Shown here: positions 1-8,031 of the stretch, one piece after another | Layout of the letters: the number at the start of each line of letters is the position of its first letter | Numbering within the stretch: the first letter of the stretch is position 1 | NCBI RefSeq assembly: GCF_015690355.1 | Contig: NZ_JADPRT010000007.1 | Location: 280,268 to 344,267, forward strand | Length of the DNA: 64,000 nt | Direction of reading: 5' to 3' | From: Streptacidiphilus fuscans | GTDB lineage: Bacteria > Actinomycetota > Actinomycetes > Streptomycetales > Streptomycetaceae | Notes under the pieces: generated by a model | The model's input: only the letters and a program-made list of their open reading frames with translations | Told to the model about the DNA's origin: nothing | Database searches by the model: none | Translations under genes and position numbers: made by a program

Positions 1-339
1 GGCGTTGAACTTGCCCGCCGGGCCCGCGTGGCGGGTGCCGTGGCGCAGGGCCCGCCAGGTCCAGCCCCGGTCCTGGGGGACGAACCGGTTGAGCCGCCGC
101 AGGTCCGCGCGGACCGAGCGGAAGAAGAGGCCGACGGCGAGCGGCAGCGGCAGCAGCACCCCGCTCCACTCGTGGATTATCACCAGCAGCCGTCTGCGGC
201 CCACGAGTTCGGCGAGCTGCGGCACATAGAGGAAGGCCGCGCTGAGGATGGCGACCATCATCAGCGTCGCGGTCGTCCGGTGCACCCAGCGCTCGGCGAC
301 GGTGAAGCGGCGCAGGAACTCCGGGTCCGGCGCGGGCAT
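1..339 (-). CDS. Cytochrome b561-type membrane subunit (partial, 3' end outside window)
   Basis: Reading from an ATG at 339 toward position 1 gives about 113 residues of an open frame that runs off the window. It starts MPAPDPEFLRRFTVAERWVH and has one hydrophobic helix near residues 22-45 (a VHR motif before it) and a second near 52-73 preceded by IHEWSG. The final visible residues, GPAGKFNA, resemble the AGKFN(A/P)GQ motif of formate-dehydrogenase-gamma/cytochrome b561 proteins. The His residues are candidate heme ligands. It lies 4 nt after the stop of the molybdopterin oxidoreductase gene, so the two are almost certainly co-transcribed, this one carrying electrons between the exported oxidoreductase and the membrane quinone pool. 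The C-terminal helices cannot be seen. Confidence 0.75.
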   Translation of the reverse strand, partial: MPAPDPEFLRRFTVAERWVHRTTATLMMVAILSAAFLYVPQLAELVGRRRLLVIIHEWSGVLLPLPLAVGLFFRSVRADLRRLNRFVPQDRGWTWRALRHGTRHAGPAGKFNA

Positions 340-343
340 CGGG

Positions 344-1078
344 TCAGCCGGTGGAGGTGGGGGCGTCGTTGCGTCCGTTGGAGTTGCCGACCCACGCTTC
401 GACGTCATATCCGTACTGCTCCCAGTAGCCCGGTTCGACCTGCGAGGTCACGGTGATGCCGGACAACCACTTGGCCGACTTGTAGAAGTACATGGGCGCG
501 ACGTAGAGCCGCACCGGCCCGCCGTGGGCGTCGGTGACGGGCGCGCCGTTCATCTCGTGGGCGACCAGCACGTCGTTCCGCCGGGCCTCGGCCAGCGTGA
601 GGCTCTCGGTGTAGACGCCGTCGAAGCAGGTGAAGTGCAGCGCCGTGCCCTGGGCCTGGACGCCGGACATGTCCAGCAGGTCGCTCAGCAGCACGCCCTT
701 GAACTCCACCTTGGGCACCCGCCAGCCGGTGACGCACTGGACGTCCTTGACCAGCCGGGTCTGCTGCATCGCCTGCAGGTCGGCCAGCGTGTAGGTGGCC
801 GGGCGGTCGACCAGGCCACCGACCGTGAGCCGGTAGTCCGTGGCGCTGCGGTGCGGGATGGAGTCGGCGACCGAATAGAACCGGAAGCCGTCACCGCCCG
901 GCAGCAGGCCCGTCAGCCCCGTCGGGTCGTGACTGCTCACGTTGGCCAGCACGTTGTCGAGCCCGTTCTGGATCCGCGCCCCGAACGCCACCCCCGCCGC
1001 GCCCAGCGCGAGCACGCCGAGCACGACCCGCCGCCCGACGGGCGTGCCCGCACCCCGCTGACCACCGCTCTGCTGCAT
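344..1078 (-). CDS. Molybdopterin-dependent oxidoreductase, sulfite-oxidase fold (MsrP/YedY-like)
   Basis: This 244-residue protein has an N-terminal twin-arginine-like signal (GRRVVL, residues 15-20) followed by a hydrophobic stretch, so export in folded form is likely. The core is an oxidoreductase molybdopterin-binding domain. It includes YRLTVGGLV (about 82-90), and the Cys in DVQCVTGW (Cys115) is at the usual position of the molybdenum-ligating cysteine. The C-terminal RLYVAPMYFYKSAKWLSG block is also typical of the family. The downstream cytochrome b561 gene begins 4 nt after the stop and probably provides the electron path. The substrate is not evident; methionine-sulfoxide reduction is one family role. 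Confidence 0.85.
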   Translation of the reverse strand: MQQSGGQRGAGTPVGRRVVLGVLALGAAGVAFGARIQNGLDNVLANVSSHDPTGLTGLLPGGDGFRFYSVADSIPHRSATDYRLTVGGLVDRPATYTLADLQAMQQTRLVKDVQCVTGWRVPKVEFKGVLLSDLLDMSGVQAQGTALHFTCFDGVYTESLTLAEARRNDVLVAHEMNGAPVTDAHGGPVRLYVAPMYFYKSAKWLSGITVTSQVEPGYWEQYGYDVEAWVGNSNGRNDAPTSTG

Positions 1079-1140
1079 GGTTCCATCCCAGCACTCCCCT
1101 GCCCGGGTGACCAGGGAGAACCGGGTGCCGTCATATTTCT

Positions 1141-2511
1141 CTAAGCTTTTGCGGCCGACTTCCCAGCTTCGGCAGCACGGGCGGCATCGGCAGCTTCGGT
1201 GGCTTCGGTGGCTTCGGTGGCGCTCAGGGACGCCGGGAGGGCGATCGGGCCGTGCATGATGCCCCGCTCGGTCCAGCGCAGCTCCGTGTAGGGGACGGCC
1301 GGGGCGAGCTGCGGCAGGCGGCGCAGCAGCGTGCCGAGAGCGACCACCGCCTCCAGCCGGGCCAGTGGCGCACCCACGCAGTAGTGGATGCCGTGCCCGA
1401 AGGAGAGGTGCTTGACGTCGGTCCGGGTCACGTCGAGCCGGTCCAGCGCGGCAGCCGTGTCCGAGCCCGTCTGCGGGTCGCGGCCGACGGCGGCCAGCGA
1501 GACGACGACCGGCGTGCCCTGCGGGATCACCACTCCGCCGAGCTCGACGTCCTGCGCGGCGAACCGCAGCGGGGTCTGCTCGACGGGGGCGTCGAAGCGC
1601 AGGAACTCCTCGACCGCGCCCGGGAGCAGCTCGGGGCTCTCGCGCAGCAGCGCGGCCTGTTCGGGCTGGTCCAGCAGCGCGGCCGTGGCGTTGCCGAGCA
1701 GGTTGACCGTCGTCTCGTGCCCCGCGACGAGCAGGATGACGGCGGTGCCGAGCAGCTCCTCGTCCGAGAGCGCGCCCTCCTCCTCGCGGCTCAGCCGGAT
1801 CAGCGCACAGAGCAGGTCCTCGCCGCTGGGGTCCTTGGACTTCTCGGCCAGCAGCTCGGCGAAGTAGCGGTTGAGCGCCTCGGCGCCCTCGCGCTGCGCC
1901 GGAGACGGCATCGAGGAGCTGCCCGCGACGGCGGCCAGCGTCCAGCGGCGGAAGTCGTCCTGGTGGTCCAGCGGGACGCCGAGCAGTTCGCAGATGACCA
2001 TCACCGGCAGCGGCGCGGTGAAGTCCTCGACCAGGTCGATCGGTTCACCGGCCGCCGCCTTGGCCTCGATCGCGTCGATCAGCGCGTCCGTGATCTCCTG
2101 CACCCGGGGTCGCAGCGCCTCGACGCGGCGCGGGGTGAAGGTGCGGGCGACCGGGCCGCGCAGCCGGGCGTGGTCGGGCGGGTCGGCCATCAGCATGTTG
2201 GCCCCGAGGCCCTGTCCCCGGCCCTGGTAGGAGGTGACGCCGGCGGCGTCCAGGGCGGCGCGGGCGATCTCGGGGTCCTTGCGCAGGTCCGGGTGCATCA
2301 GCGCGGTACGGGCCAGGTCGTGGTCGAGCACCAGGAACAGGTCCAGCCCGTTGGGCTGCCGGACCCGCTGGACAGGGCCGTGGGTGCGCAGTTCCGCGTA
2401 GCGGGCGTGCGAGGCGGCCTTGAACGTCTCGTCGTTGACCAACGGTGCGTCGTCGGACTGCGGCAGGTCGGACTGCTGACGGTCGGGCTGCGGCAGGTCG
2501 GAATGCGTCAT
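1141..2511 (-). CDS. Cytochrome P450 (CYP107-like class I bacterial P450)
   Basis: A 456-residue P450 from an ATG at 2511, with a weak GGGGGCG ribosome site; a TTG 42 nt upstream is possible but less likely. Family marks are the I-helix AGHETTVNLLGN, the ExxR in EEFLRFDAPV, and the heme loop FGHGIHYCVGAPLARLE with the axial Cys. The C-terminus ends in an Ala/Glu/Thr-rich tail (ATEATEATEAADAARAAEA) encoded by three copies of a 9-bp repeat, which is absent from typical P450 ends. It is divergent from the SDR at 2633. No ferredoxin is adjacent. Substrate unknown; it is separated from the biosynthetic operon by about 5 kb of unrelated genes, so membership in that pathway is unproven. Confidence 0.9.
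   Translation of the reverse strand: MTHSDLPQPDRQQSDLPQSDDAPLVNDETFKAASHARYAELRTHGPVQRVRQPNGLDLFLVLDHDLARTALMHPDLRKDPEIARAALDAAGVTSYQGRGQGLGANMLMADPPDHARLRGPVARTFTPRRVEALRPRVQEITDALIDAIEAKAAAGEPIDLVEDFTAPLPVMVICELLGVPLDHQDDFRRWTLAAVAGSSSMPSPAQREGAEALNRYFAELLAEKSKDPSGEDLLCALIRLSREEEGALSDEELLGTAVILLVAGHETTVNLLGNATAALLDQPEQAALLRESPELLPGAVEEFLRFDAPVEQTPLRFAAQDVELGGVVIPQGTPVVVSLAAVGRDPQTGSDTAAALDRLDVTRTDVKHLSFGHGIHYCVGAPLARLEAVVALGTLLRRLPQLAPAVPYTELRWTERGIMHGPIALPASLSATEATEATEAADAARAAEAGKSAAKA
1193..1219. repeat. 9-bp tandem repeat (gcttcggtg, 3 copies) inside the P450 3' end
   Basis: Three perfect copies of gcttcggtg at 1193-1201, 1202-1210 and 1211-1219 encode the Ala-Thr-Glu tripeptides of the P450 C-terminal tail. 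The period of nine keeps the frame if copy number changes. Confidence 0.9.
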
Positions 2512-2632
2512 CGTGCGCCCCCATGTGTCGTGCTCACCCCTGTCGCCCGTCAACCTACCGTGGCGTCAACTCCCCTTCCAATCCCGCACTTTGCGTATGG
2601 ACGAGTGAAGCGTCGGGGCGCACCATGGCCGG

Positions 2633-3421
2633 ATGCGGATGGACGGCAAGGCGGCCGTGGTGACCGGTGGCTCACGCGGGATCGGGCGCGCGGTCGCCCG
2701 ACACCTGCTGGCGGCCGGGGCCTCGGTGCTGATCGGGGCGCGCGGCAAGGACGGCCTCGACGAGGCGCTGGACGAACTCGGCCCGGCCCCCGGCCGGCTG
2801 CTGGCGGCGGTCGGCTCGGCGGGCGACCCGGTGGACGTCCGGCGCTGGGCGGGCCTGGCGTTGGAGGCCTTCGGGCGGCTCGACTACGTCGTCTGCAACG
2901 CCGGTGCGAACCAGCCGCTCGGCTGCCTGGCTGTCGAGGGCGACCCTGCCGCCTGGGAGGAGACCTTCGCGGTCAACGTCCACGGCCCGCTGGCCCTGGT
3001 CCGGGCGGCGTGGGAGGGCTGGATGCGCGAGCACGGCGGCGCGGTGGTCACCGTCGTCACCGAGGGCGTGCCAGGCGTCGGCCCCGGCCTGGCCGCCTAC
3101 GAGACCAGCAAGGCGGCGCTGTCACAGCTCACCCGCCACCTCGCGGCCGAGCTCGCACCCGCCGTCCGCGTCAACGCGGTCTCCCCCGGCCTGGTCCGCA
3201 CCGAGCTGGCCCGGTTCTACTGGGAACGCGACGAGTTGGGCCTCGCCGCCCAGACCCCGCTGGGTCGGCTCGGCGAGCCGGAGGACGTGGCCCACGCGAT
3301 CGTCTGGCTGCTCTCCGACGAGGCGTCCTGGGTCACCGGCGCCGACCTCCTCGTCGACGGCGGCCGCCGCGTCCGCGCGGGCATGCGCGGCCCGGATCGT
3401 CAGCGCTCGCTGGAGGGGTAG
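2633..3421 (+). CDS. Short-chain dehydrogenase/reductase (SDR)
   Basis: A 262-residue classical SDR. It shows the nucleotide-binding TGGSRGIG (residues 11-18), the CNAGAN loop near 88-93 and the catalytic YETSK (Tyr156, Lys160). The position normally held by Ser is Thr in VVTEG (about 143), which is tolerated in some family members. The C-terminal DEASWVTGADLLVDGG is the usual SDR end. A second in-frame ATG lies 6 nt downstream (MDGKAAVV), and either start is possible. The gene is divergent from the P450 and convergent with the wall hydrolase, with a strong hairpin between. Substrate unknown. Confidence 0.9.
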   Translation: MRMDGKAAVVTGGSRGIGRAVARHLLAAGASVLIGARGKDGLDEALDELGPAPGRLLAAVGSAGDPVDVRRWAGLALEAFGRLDYVVCNAGANQPLGCLAVEGDPAAWEETFAVNVHGPLALVRAAWEGWMREHGGAVVTVVTEGVPGVGPGLAAYETSKAALSQLTRHLAAELAPAVRVNAVSPGLVRTELARFYWERDELGLAAQTPLGRLGEPEDVAHAIVWLLSDEASWVTGADLLVDGGRRVRAGMRGPDRQRSLEG

Positions 3422-3442
3422 GGGTGCTAGGCGTCGGTCTGC

Positions 3443-3492
3443 AGCACCCGTGGCCCGTCCCCTGTAAGGCAAGGGGACGGGCCGTGGGGTGC
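3443..3492. terminator. Bidirectional hairpin terminator between SDR and wall hydrolase
   Basis: A long inverted repeat starts agcaccc at 3443 and closes at 3492, with an inner GGCCCGTCCCCT / AGGGGACGGGCC stem and an 8-nt loop. It sits between two convergent stop codons. Confidence 0.8.
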
Positions 3493-3537
3493 TTGGCCGA
3501 GTGTCGGCGCTACCGGTGCGCTACCGGTCCGCGTCAC

Positions 3538-4875
3538 TCAGTACTGGTAGTAGCCCACCAGGTTGCCGCCCGCCGAGATGTTGTTGGTCTGGACGTTCGT
3601 GCCGGTGTCGTAGGCGTTGATCATCTGGCCGTTGCCGATGTAGACGCCGACGTGCTCGGTGTTGGACGCGCTGCTGCCGAAGAAGACCAGGTCACCCGGG
3701 ACCGGCGAGCTGACCTGCGTCATCTCCGCGATCTGGTTGCCGGTCGCCCCCGAGCCGAGCACGTCGCTGCCGTAGGCCAGGTCGTAGACCCAGCGTGCGA
3801 AACCGGAGCAGTCCAGGCCGATCGCGCCCGGGTCGGAGCAGCTCAGCGACTGCGGGTCGCCGACGCAGGTGCCGGTGGACGGGCCCGGCTGGGACTCGTG
3901 GCCGCCGCCCCAGACGTACTGGATGTAGCCGCCGCCCCAGCCTGTCTCCGCGTCGCCGTTCTCGATGGCCTGCGCATAGCTGACGACCTTCGCCAACACC
4001 CCACCACCGGGCGGCGGAGGCGGCGGCGTGCTCCCACCGTCCAGCGATGCCTTGGTGTTGGGACCGACGATCCCGTCGGCCGTCAGCCCGTGGTCGGACT
4101 GGTAGTTCTTCACCGCCGTGACCGTCGCCGGACCGAAGTCGCCGTCCACCGACAGGCCCGCGCCGTGGGCGTTGAGCAGGTCCTGCAACTCGGTGACGCA
4201 GCCGTCGATCTCACCCTGCGCCATGTCGGCGGGACACGACGCGGACGTCAACGCGATCGGCGCGGGCACCGAAGTGCTGGAACCGTCCAGCGACGCCTTG
4301 GTGTTGGGACCGACGATCCCGTCCTTGGCCAGGCCGTGCGCCGACTGGTAGTTCTCGACGGCGGTGAAGGTGGCGGGACCGAAGTCGCCGTCCACCGACA
4401 ACCCCGCGCCGTGGGTGTTGAGGAGTTGCTGCAGCTTGGTGACGCAGCCGTCGATCTCACCCTCGGCGATGTCCGCCGGACACGCCGACGACGTCAGGGC
4501 GATCGGCGCGGGAACCGACGTGGCGTCCAGCGACGCCTTGGTCAGCGGGCCGACGATCCCGTCGCGCGACAAACCGTGCGCCGCCTGGTAGTTCTCCACC
4601 GCCGTGAACGTCGCCGGACCGAAGTCACCGTCCACCGACAGCTTGGCACCGTGGCTGTTGAGCAGGTCCTGCAACTCGGTGACGCAGCCGTCGATCTCAC
4701 CCTGCGCCATGTCGGCGGGACACGACGCGGACGTCAGCGGAATGGGCGCGGGCGCGGCGGCCAGCGCGGGCCCTGCGGAGACGAGCAGGCCCGCGCCCGC
4801 CGCCGACGCGGTGGCGGCCACGGCGAACCAGGTGCGTAAACGGGGGACGCGACTCCCCCGGTGGGAAGCGAACAT
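3538..4875 (-). CDS. Secreted NlpC/P60-type peptidoglycan hydrolase with three peptidoglycan-binding repeats
   Basis: A 445-residue exported protein. Residues 1-40 are a signal peptide (basic start, hydrophobic core, GPALAAAPAP cleavage region). Three copies of a roughly 75-residue module follow, each containing a CPADxAxGEIDGCVT cysteine pair, LSVDGDFGPAT and GIVGPxTKASLD. These are peptidoglycan_binding_1 domains, separated by short APIxLTS linkers. After a Pro-rich hinge comes the NlpC/P60 domain: catalytic Cys in LDCSGFARWVYDLA and His in EHVGVYIG. It probably cleaves peptide stems in the cell wall. The three repeats are close at the DNA level, suggesting recent duplication. Downstream neighbours on the same strand are also secreted proteins. 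Confidence 0.9.
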   Translation of the reverse strand: MFASHRGSRVPRLRTWFAVAATASAAGAGLLVSAGPALAAAPAPIPLTSASCPADMAQGEIDGCVTELQDLLNSHGAKLSVDGDFGPATFTAVENYQAAHGLSRDGIVGPLTKASLDATSVPAPIALTSSACPADIAEGEIDGCVTKLQQLLNTHGAGLSVDGDFGPATFTAVENYQSAHGLAKDGIVGPNTKASLDGSSTSVPAPIALTSASCPADMAQGEIDGCVTELQDLLNAHGAGLSVDGDFGPATVTAVKNYQSDHGLTADGIVGPNTKASLDGGSTPPPPPPGGGVLAKVVSYAQAIENGDAETGWGGGYIQYVWGGGHESQPGPSTGTCVGDPQSLSCSDPGAIGLDCSGFARWVYDLAYGSDVLGSGATGNQIAEMTQVSSPVPGDLVFFGSSASNTEHVGVYIGNGQMINAYDTGTNVQTNNISAGGNLVGYYQY

Positions 4876-4917
4876 GCAGGTCCGGTCCTTTCGATCGACT
4901 TGTGCGACGTGGGGCGG

Positions 4918-5925
4918 TCAACTGGTGGGGCGCCCGACCAACTGCCCGACCAACTGCTGGGCGCGGGCCACGGCGGTGCGCAGATCGGTGGCAAAAGTCG
5001 CCACGTCCGCGCGGTACGACGTCTGGGCGGTCTGTTCGGGAGCGAGCTGCGCACGGGCCGCCGCGGAGGCCAGACCCACGCGGGCCTGACAGACGGCGTC
5101 CTGCGACGCGAGGGCGATCTCCTTGCCACGCTGCGCGGACAGGTACGCGGGACCGGCGTCGCCGGGAGCCTTCGCCACCGCGTCGGCGACGGTCGCGGCG
5201 ACCTGGGCGCGCGCCGCCTGAGGACTTGCCAAGTCCTCGTGGTAGGTGCTGTTCATGCAGCGGCTCCAGGCGCTCACCGCCGAGGTCCACAGCGGCGACT
5301 GGAGCACCTGATTCTGGATCTGCTCGGTTGCCACGGCAAGGGTGTAGTACGCGGGATTCCAGGCGTCCCCGTACAACTGCACGATGGCGGTGGTCACGCA
5401 GCCGTCCGCGTTGTACGAGATGTCCGAGCCGTCAGGCAGCGTGATCACGGACCGGTGGGCGGTGGTACCGACCAACGCGGACATGAAACCCGGTCGGTTG
5501 CCCTCCGGTTGGGCGCTCGTCCCTGTGGCATTGTCGGCGCGGCGGATGAAGGCGTTGTCCGTGATGCCGTACCCCTGCGCTGCGGCCGTCGACGCGGTGA
5601 GCAGGCCGTAGGAGCTGTTCGCGGCGTCGTCGACCGGCGCCGGGGGACGCGGGATCTGGTAGCTGAACCCGCGCCCGCGCATGCACTGCGCGGTCAGCGT
5701 GCTCTGTGCCAGTTGCAGCAACGTCTGCTGGGCGGCGGACTGTTCGACGAGCCCGTCGAAGGGCTCGACCGATCGGCCGCCGCCGGGCTGAGCGGCCGCA
5801 GCGGCGGTCGGCGCGGTCGGGCCGGGGACCGTCGTGGTCGGGGCCTTGCCGCTTCCGGTCGCAGAGCAACCGGAAGCGGCAAGCAGCGCCACGACGAGCA
5901 GTGGCAGCAGGTGTCGTGCGGTCAC
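4918..5925 (-). CDS. Putative lipoprotein of unknown function
   Basis: From a GTG at 5925 this encodes 335 residues: a lipoprotein signal (TARHLLPLLVVALLAASGCS, lipobox LAASGC), an Ala/Thr/Pro linker, then a globular part with four cysteines (in AQCMRG, DGCVTT, SRCMNS and AVCQAR) that could form two disulfides outside the membrane. The C-terminal third is Ala/Gln/Arg-rich and probably helical. The GTG overlaps the TAG of the I36-type inhibitor gene by one base (TAGTG), so translation is probably coupled. I do not recognise the family. Confidence 0.75.
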   Translation of the reverse strand: MTARHLLPLLVVALLAASGCSATGSGKAPTTTVPGPTAPTAAAAAQPGGGRSVEPFDGLVEQSAAQQTLLQLAQSTLTAQCMRGRGFSYQIPRPPAPVDDAANSSYGLLTASTAAAQGYGITDNAFIRRADNATGTSAQPEGNRPGFMSALVGTTAHRSVITLPDGSDISYNADGCVTTAIVQLYGDAWNPAYYTLAVATEQIQNQVLQSPLWTSAVSAWSRCMNSTYHEDLASPQAARAQVAATVADAVAKAPGDAGPAYLSAQRGKEIALASQDAVCQARVGLASAAARAQLAPEQTAQTSYRADVATFATDLRTAVARAQQLVGQLVGRPTS

Positions 5926-6296
5926 TACGCGTTGCACCACTGGTTGGAGTCGATGTGGTGCCACGCCCAACTGCCGCCCAGGTTCTGGTTCTGGTAGCCG
6001 ATCGGGATCCCGAACGAGGAACCGGTCAGGTTCTCGCCGTAGAACATGAAGTCCTCGCACTGCGTGCCGTTGTTGTAGACGGACTCGACGTTCCGGAAGG
6101 TGCTGTAGACGGTGAGGTTGCTGTTGTTGCCGTAGATCGGCCCCACCGAACCGGTGAAGTTGGTGCCCGTGTACGCGCAGGTCGCGCCGGAGGGGCAGCC
6201 CGCGGGGGCGGCCATCGCGGTCGGTGCGCCGGCCAGGATGCCGGCGCCCGCGGCGCCCAGCAGGCCCAACGTGGCGACGAGAGCTCGTGCTCGCAT
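5925..6296 (-). CDS. Secreted peptidase-inhibitor family I36-like protein
   Basis: A 123-residue protein with a clear signal peptide (MRARALVATLGLLGAAGAG, cleavage near AMAAPAG). It carries a mature beta-rich domain with the CPSGATCAYTGTNFTG pattern and later Cys residues (GTQCEDF, QWCNA), resembling Streptomyces SMI-type (I36) inhibitors and beta/gamma-crystallin-like folds. The start at 6296 has a good AGAAGGAGAC ribosome site. The ORF can be extended far upstream but that part is not credible. It overlaps the lipoprotein gene by 1 nt. A role in inhibiting extracellular peptidases is inferred from family resemblance only. Confidence 0.75.
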   Translation of the reverse strand: MRARALVATLGLLGAAGAGILAGAPTAMAAPAGCPSGATCAYTGTNFTGSVGPIYGNNSNLTVYSTFRNVESVYNNGTQCEDFMFYGENLTGSSFGIPIGYQNQNLGGSWAWHHIDSNQWCNA

Positions 6297-6396
6297 GAGG
6301 GTCTCCTTCTGGTTCTGACGGTGCAGGCGTTCGCCGCCTGTCTGTCGGCAACTATGGAGCCCTGTCACAGGGAAGTTCGATGACGGAACGTCGGTA

Positions 6397-6442
6397 TGAG
6401 ACACTGCCTGCTGTCTCAGCGCTCTGACCACTCGTTTGAGAC
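6397..6442. promoter_or_regulatory. Inverted repeat with extra half-site in divergent promoter region
   Basis: TGAGACA (6397-6403) and TGTCTCA (6412-6418) form an inverted repeat with an 8-nt spacer, and a further TGAGAC half-site lies at 6437-6442. It sits between the I36-like gene and the HTH gene and is a candidate operator, perhaps for the HTH protein itself. Confidence 0.5.
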
Positions 6443-6518
6443 TGCGCAAGGGCCTGCATTGGAGAGCCCCTCCCAGCGTTTTCACGGGCGGGGCCCGCCT
6501 GAAAAGGTTGGCGAATTC

Positions 6519-7460
6519 ATGAAATGGAAGCCCCTGCCGCCAGATCTTCCGCCGGCAGCACGCTCTTTGGCGGAGCATCTGCGAGCCCTCAAGGACGCCA
6601 GCGGCTTCTCGCTGGCCGACCTCGCCGCCAAGACCCACTACAGCAGGGCGTCCTGGGAGCGGTGGCTCAACGGCAAGCGCGTGATCACCCCCGAGGCCCT
6701 GGACCGCTTCACCGCGGTGGTGGCCAGCGATCGCGACACGGTACGGGCTCTCCTGGACAGCGTCAGACGAGAGGCCGGGAGCGAGGACTCCGCACCTGTT
6801 CCGGGCGAGGGTTCGACGGTCGCCGAGACCACCGGTCCCCCGGCGGTCGACCCCGATGCGCCCGAAGAGCGGCCGGAGACACCGGCGGAGACACCCTCGG
6901 TGGAGACACCACCGGCGAATTCCGCCGAGACACACCGGCGGTGGGCGCAAGGGCTCCGGAACGGGTCGTCCCGATTACTGGCCGCCTTATTGGCCGCATT
7001 ACTTGCCGCAGCCGCGCTGGTGAGCGGTGTGGCCTGGCTGCTCGTCCACAGCAGCCCGCGCCGCGCGCAGGCCCGCACAGCGGCGACAGCCCCGGCGCAG
7101 CCGACGACCGAGGGCGTCCAGTGCCAGGGCATCGGGTGTCTGGGCAAGGACCCGCAGCAGTCCGGCTGCGACAGCGACGCGCGCACCCTGACCACGGCCA
7201 ACGACGGCGAGGTGGTCCTCTACGTGCGCTACAGCTCACGATGCGGGGCAGCCTGGGCCAAGATCACCAATGGCAGCCCAGGGGACACCGCCGTCATCTC
7301 CACCGGGTCCGGCGAGCGTGCAACAGCCCTCATTCACTGGGGATATGACAACTACTCACCCATGGTCGCGGCTGCGGGCCCCGATGTGACGCTGCGCGTC
7401 TGCGGGAGTCAGCCGGCCGGTCAGGCCTGCACCTCGACGGTCATGAGCCCCAAAGCCTGA
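6519..7460 (+). CDS. XRE-type HTH protein with transmembrane segment and extracellular DUF2690 domain
   Basis: The start chosen is the ATG at 6519, giving 313 residues. Residues 15-75 form a Cro/C1-like helix-turn-helix (FSLADLAAKTHYSRASWERWLNGKR). An acidic Pro/Thr linker follows, then one membrane helix (LLAALLAALLAAAALVSGVAWLLV) and a C-terminal DUF2690 domain with cysteines in VQCQGIGCLG, SGCDSD and SSRCGAAW. The topology puts the HTH inside and DUF2690 outside, as in other Streptomyces HTH-DUF2690 proteins, so it could be a one-component membrane regulator or a scaffold. Its promoter region holds the inverted repeat at 6397-6442. Target genes are unknown. Confidence 0.85.
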   Translation: MKWKPLPPDLPPAARSLAEHLRALKDASGFSLADLAAKTHYSRASWERWLNGKRVITPEALDRFTAVVASDRDTVRALLDSVRREAGSEDSAPVPGEGSTVAETTGPPAVDPDAPEERPETPAETPSVETPPANSAETHRRWAQGLRNGSSRLLAALLAALLAAAALVSGVAWLLVHSSPRRAQARTAATAPAQPTTEGVQCQGIGCLGKDPQQSGCDSDARTLTTANDGEVVLYVRYSSRCGAAWAKITNGSPGDTAVISTGSGERATALIHWGYDNYSPMVAAAGPDVTLRVCGSQPAGQACTSTVMSPKA

Positions 7461-7524
7461 GCGGACGCCGTCCGCGGCGGGGCTGCCGACGGCCGCCACG
7501 CCCCGCGCTCCCGCCGCCCGTTCG

Positions 7525-8031
7525 CTACCTGCGGGAGGCGGAGACCCCGTGGTACCCGCCGCGCCAGAAGACGAGCGGTGTGACGTGCGGATCCGGCATG
7601 CTGAAGGCGCTGACCGCGGCGATCAGCAGGGTGTGGTCGCCTGCGGGGACGAGTGCGTCGACGTGGCCGTCGAAGTAGGACGCAGCGTCGGCGACCACGG
7701 GCAGCCGCGCACCGCGTCGGACCGTCCAGTCGCGCGGGCCGAGTGCGCCATCGCCGACGGGGCGGGCGGAGTCGGCGAAGAAGCGGGAGATCTCCTGCTG
7801 ATCATCCGTCAGGACACTGATGGCGAGCCTCATTCCGGGGTGGGCCGCGCGGGCCAACCGACTCCTGCTCGCCAGGGAGACCAGGACCAGCAAGGGGTCG
7901 ATGGACACCGTGACGAACGAGTTCGCCGTCATCCCCGAGACGGCTCCCTCGACGACGGCCGTGACGACGGTGACACCCGTCGGGAACTCCCCTGCCGCAG
8001 TGCGGAACCGCTCACCCGTGACGTTCAGCAC
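7525..8031 (-). CDS. Flavin reductase (ActVB/HpaC-like)
   Basis: A 168-residue flavin reductase-like domain protein starting with GTG at 8031. Typical segments are FPTGVTVVTA near residue 16, GMTANSFVTVSIDPLLVLVSL near 33-53 and the C-terminal PLVFWRGGYH. Such enzymes reduce FMN or FAD with NAD(P)H and release it for a partner monooxygenase. It is the last gene of the ten-gene operon and overlaps the P450 stop by 7 nt. The obvious client is the luciferase-like monooxygenase domain in the operon's NRPS protein, which needs FMNH2. That pairing is inferred from context. Confidence 0.88.
   Translation of the reverse strand: MLNVTGERFRTAAGEFPTGVTVVTAVVEGAVSGMTANSFVTVSIDPLLVLVSLASRSRLARAAHPGMRLAISVLTDDQQEISRFFADSARPVGDGALGPRDWTVRRGARLPVVADAASYFDGHVDALVPAGDHTLLIAAVSAFSMPDPHVTPLVFWRGGYHGVSASRR

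Noticed and set aside
1252..4839. Very long plus-strand open frame (1195 codons) opposite the P450 and wall hydrolase
   Set aside because: It is antisense to clearly real genes, is Arg/Gly/Val-rich without any domain, and is the usual third-position-GC shadow in high-GC DNA.
5925..6950. Long extension (341 codons) of the I36-like gene upstream of 6296
   Set aside because: The extension runs antisense through the HTH gene and lacks any domain, while ATG 6296 has a strong ribosome site and begins a perfect signal peptide.
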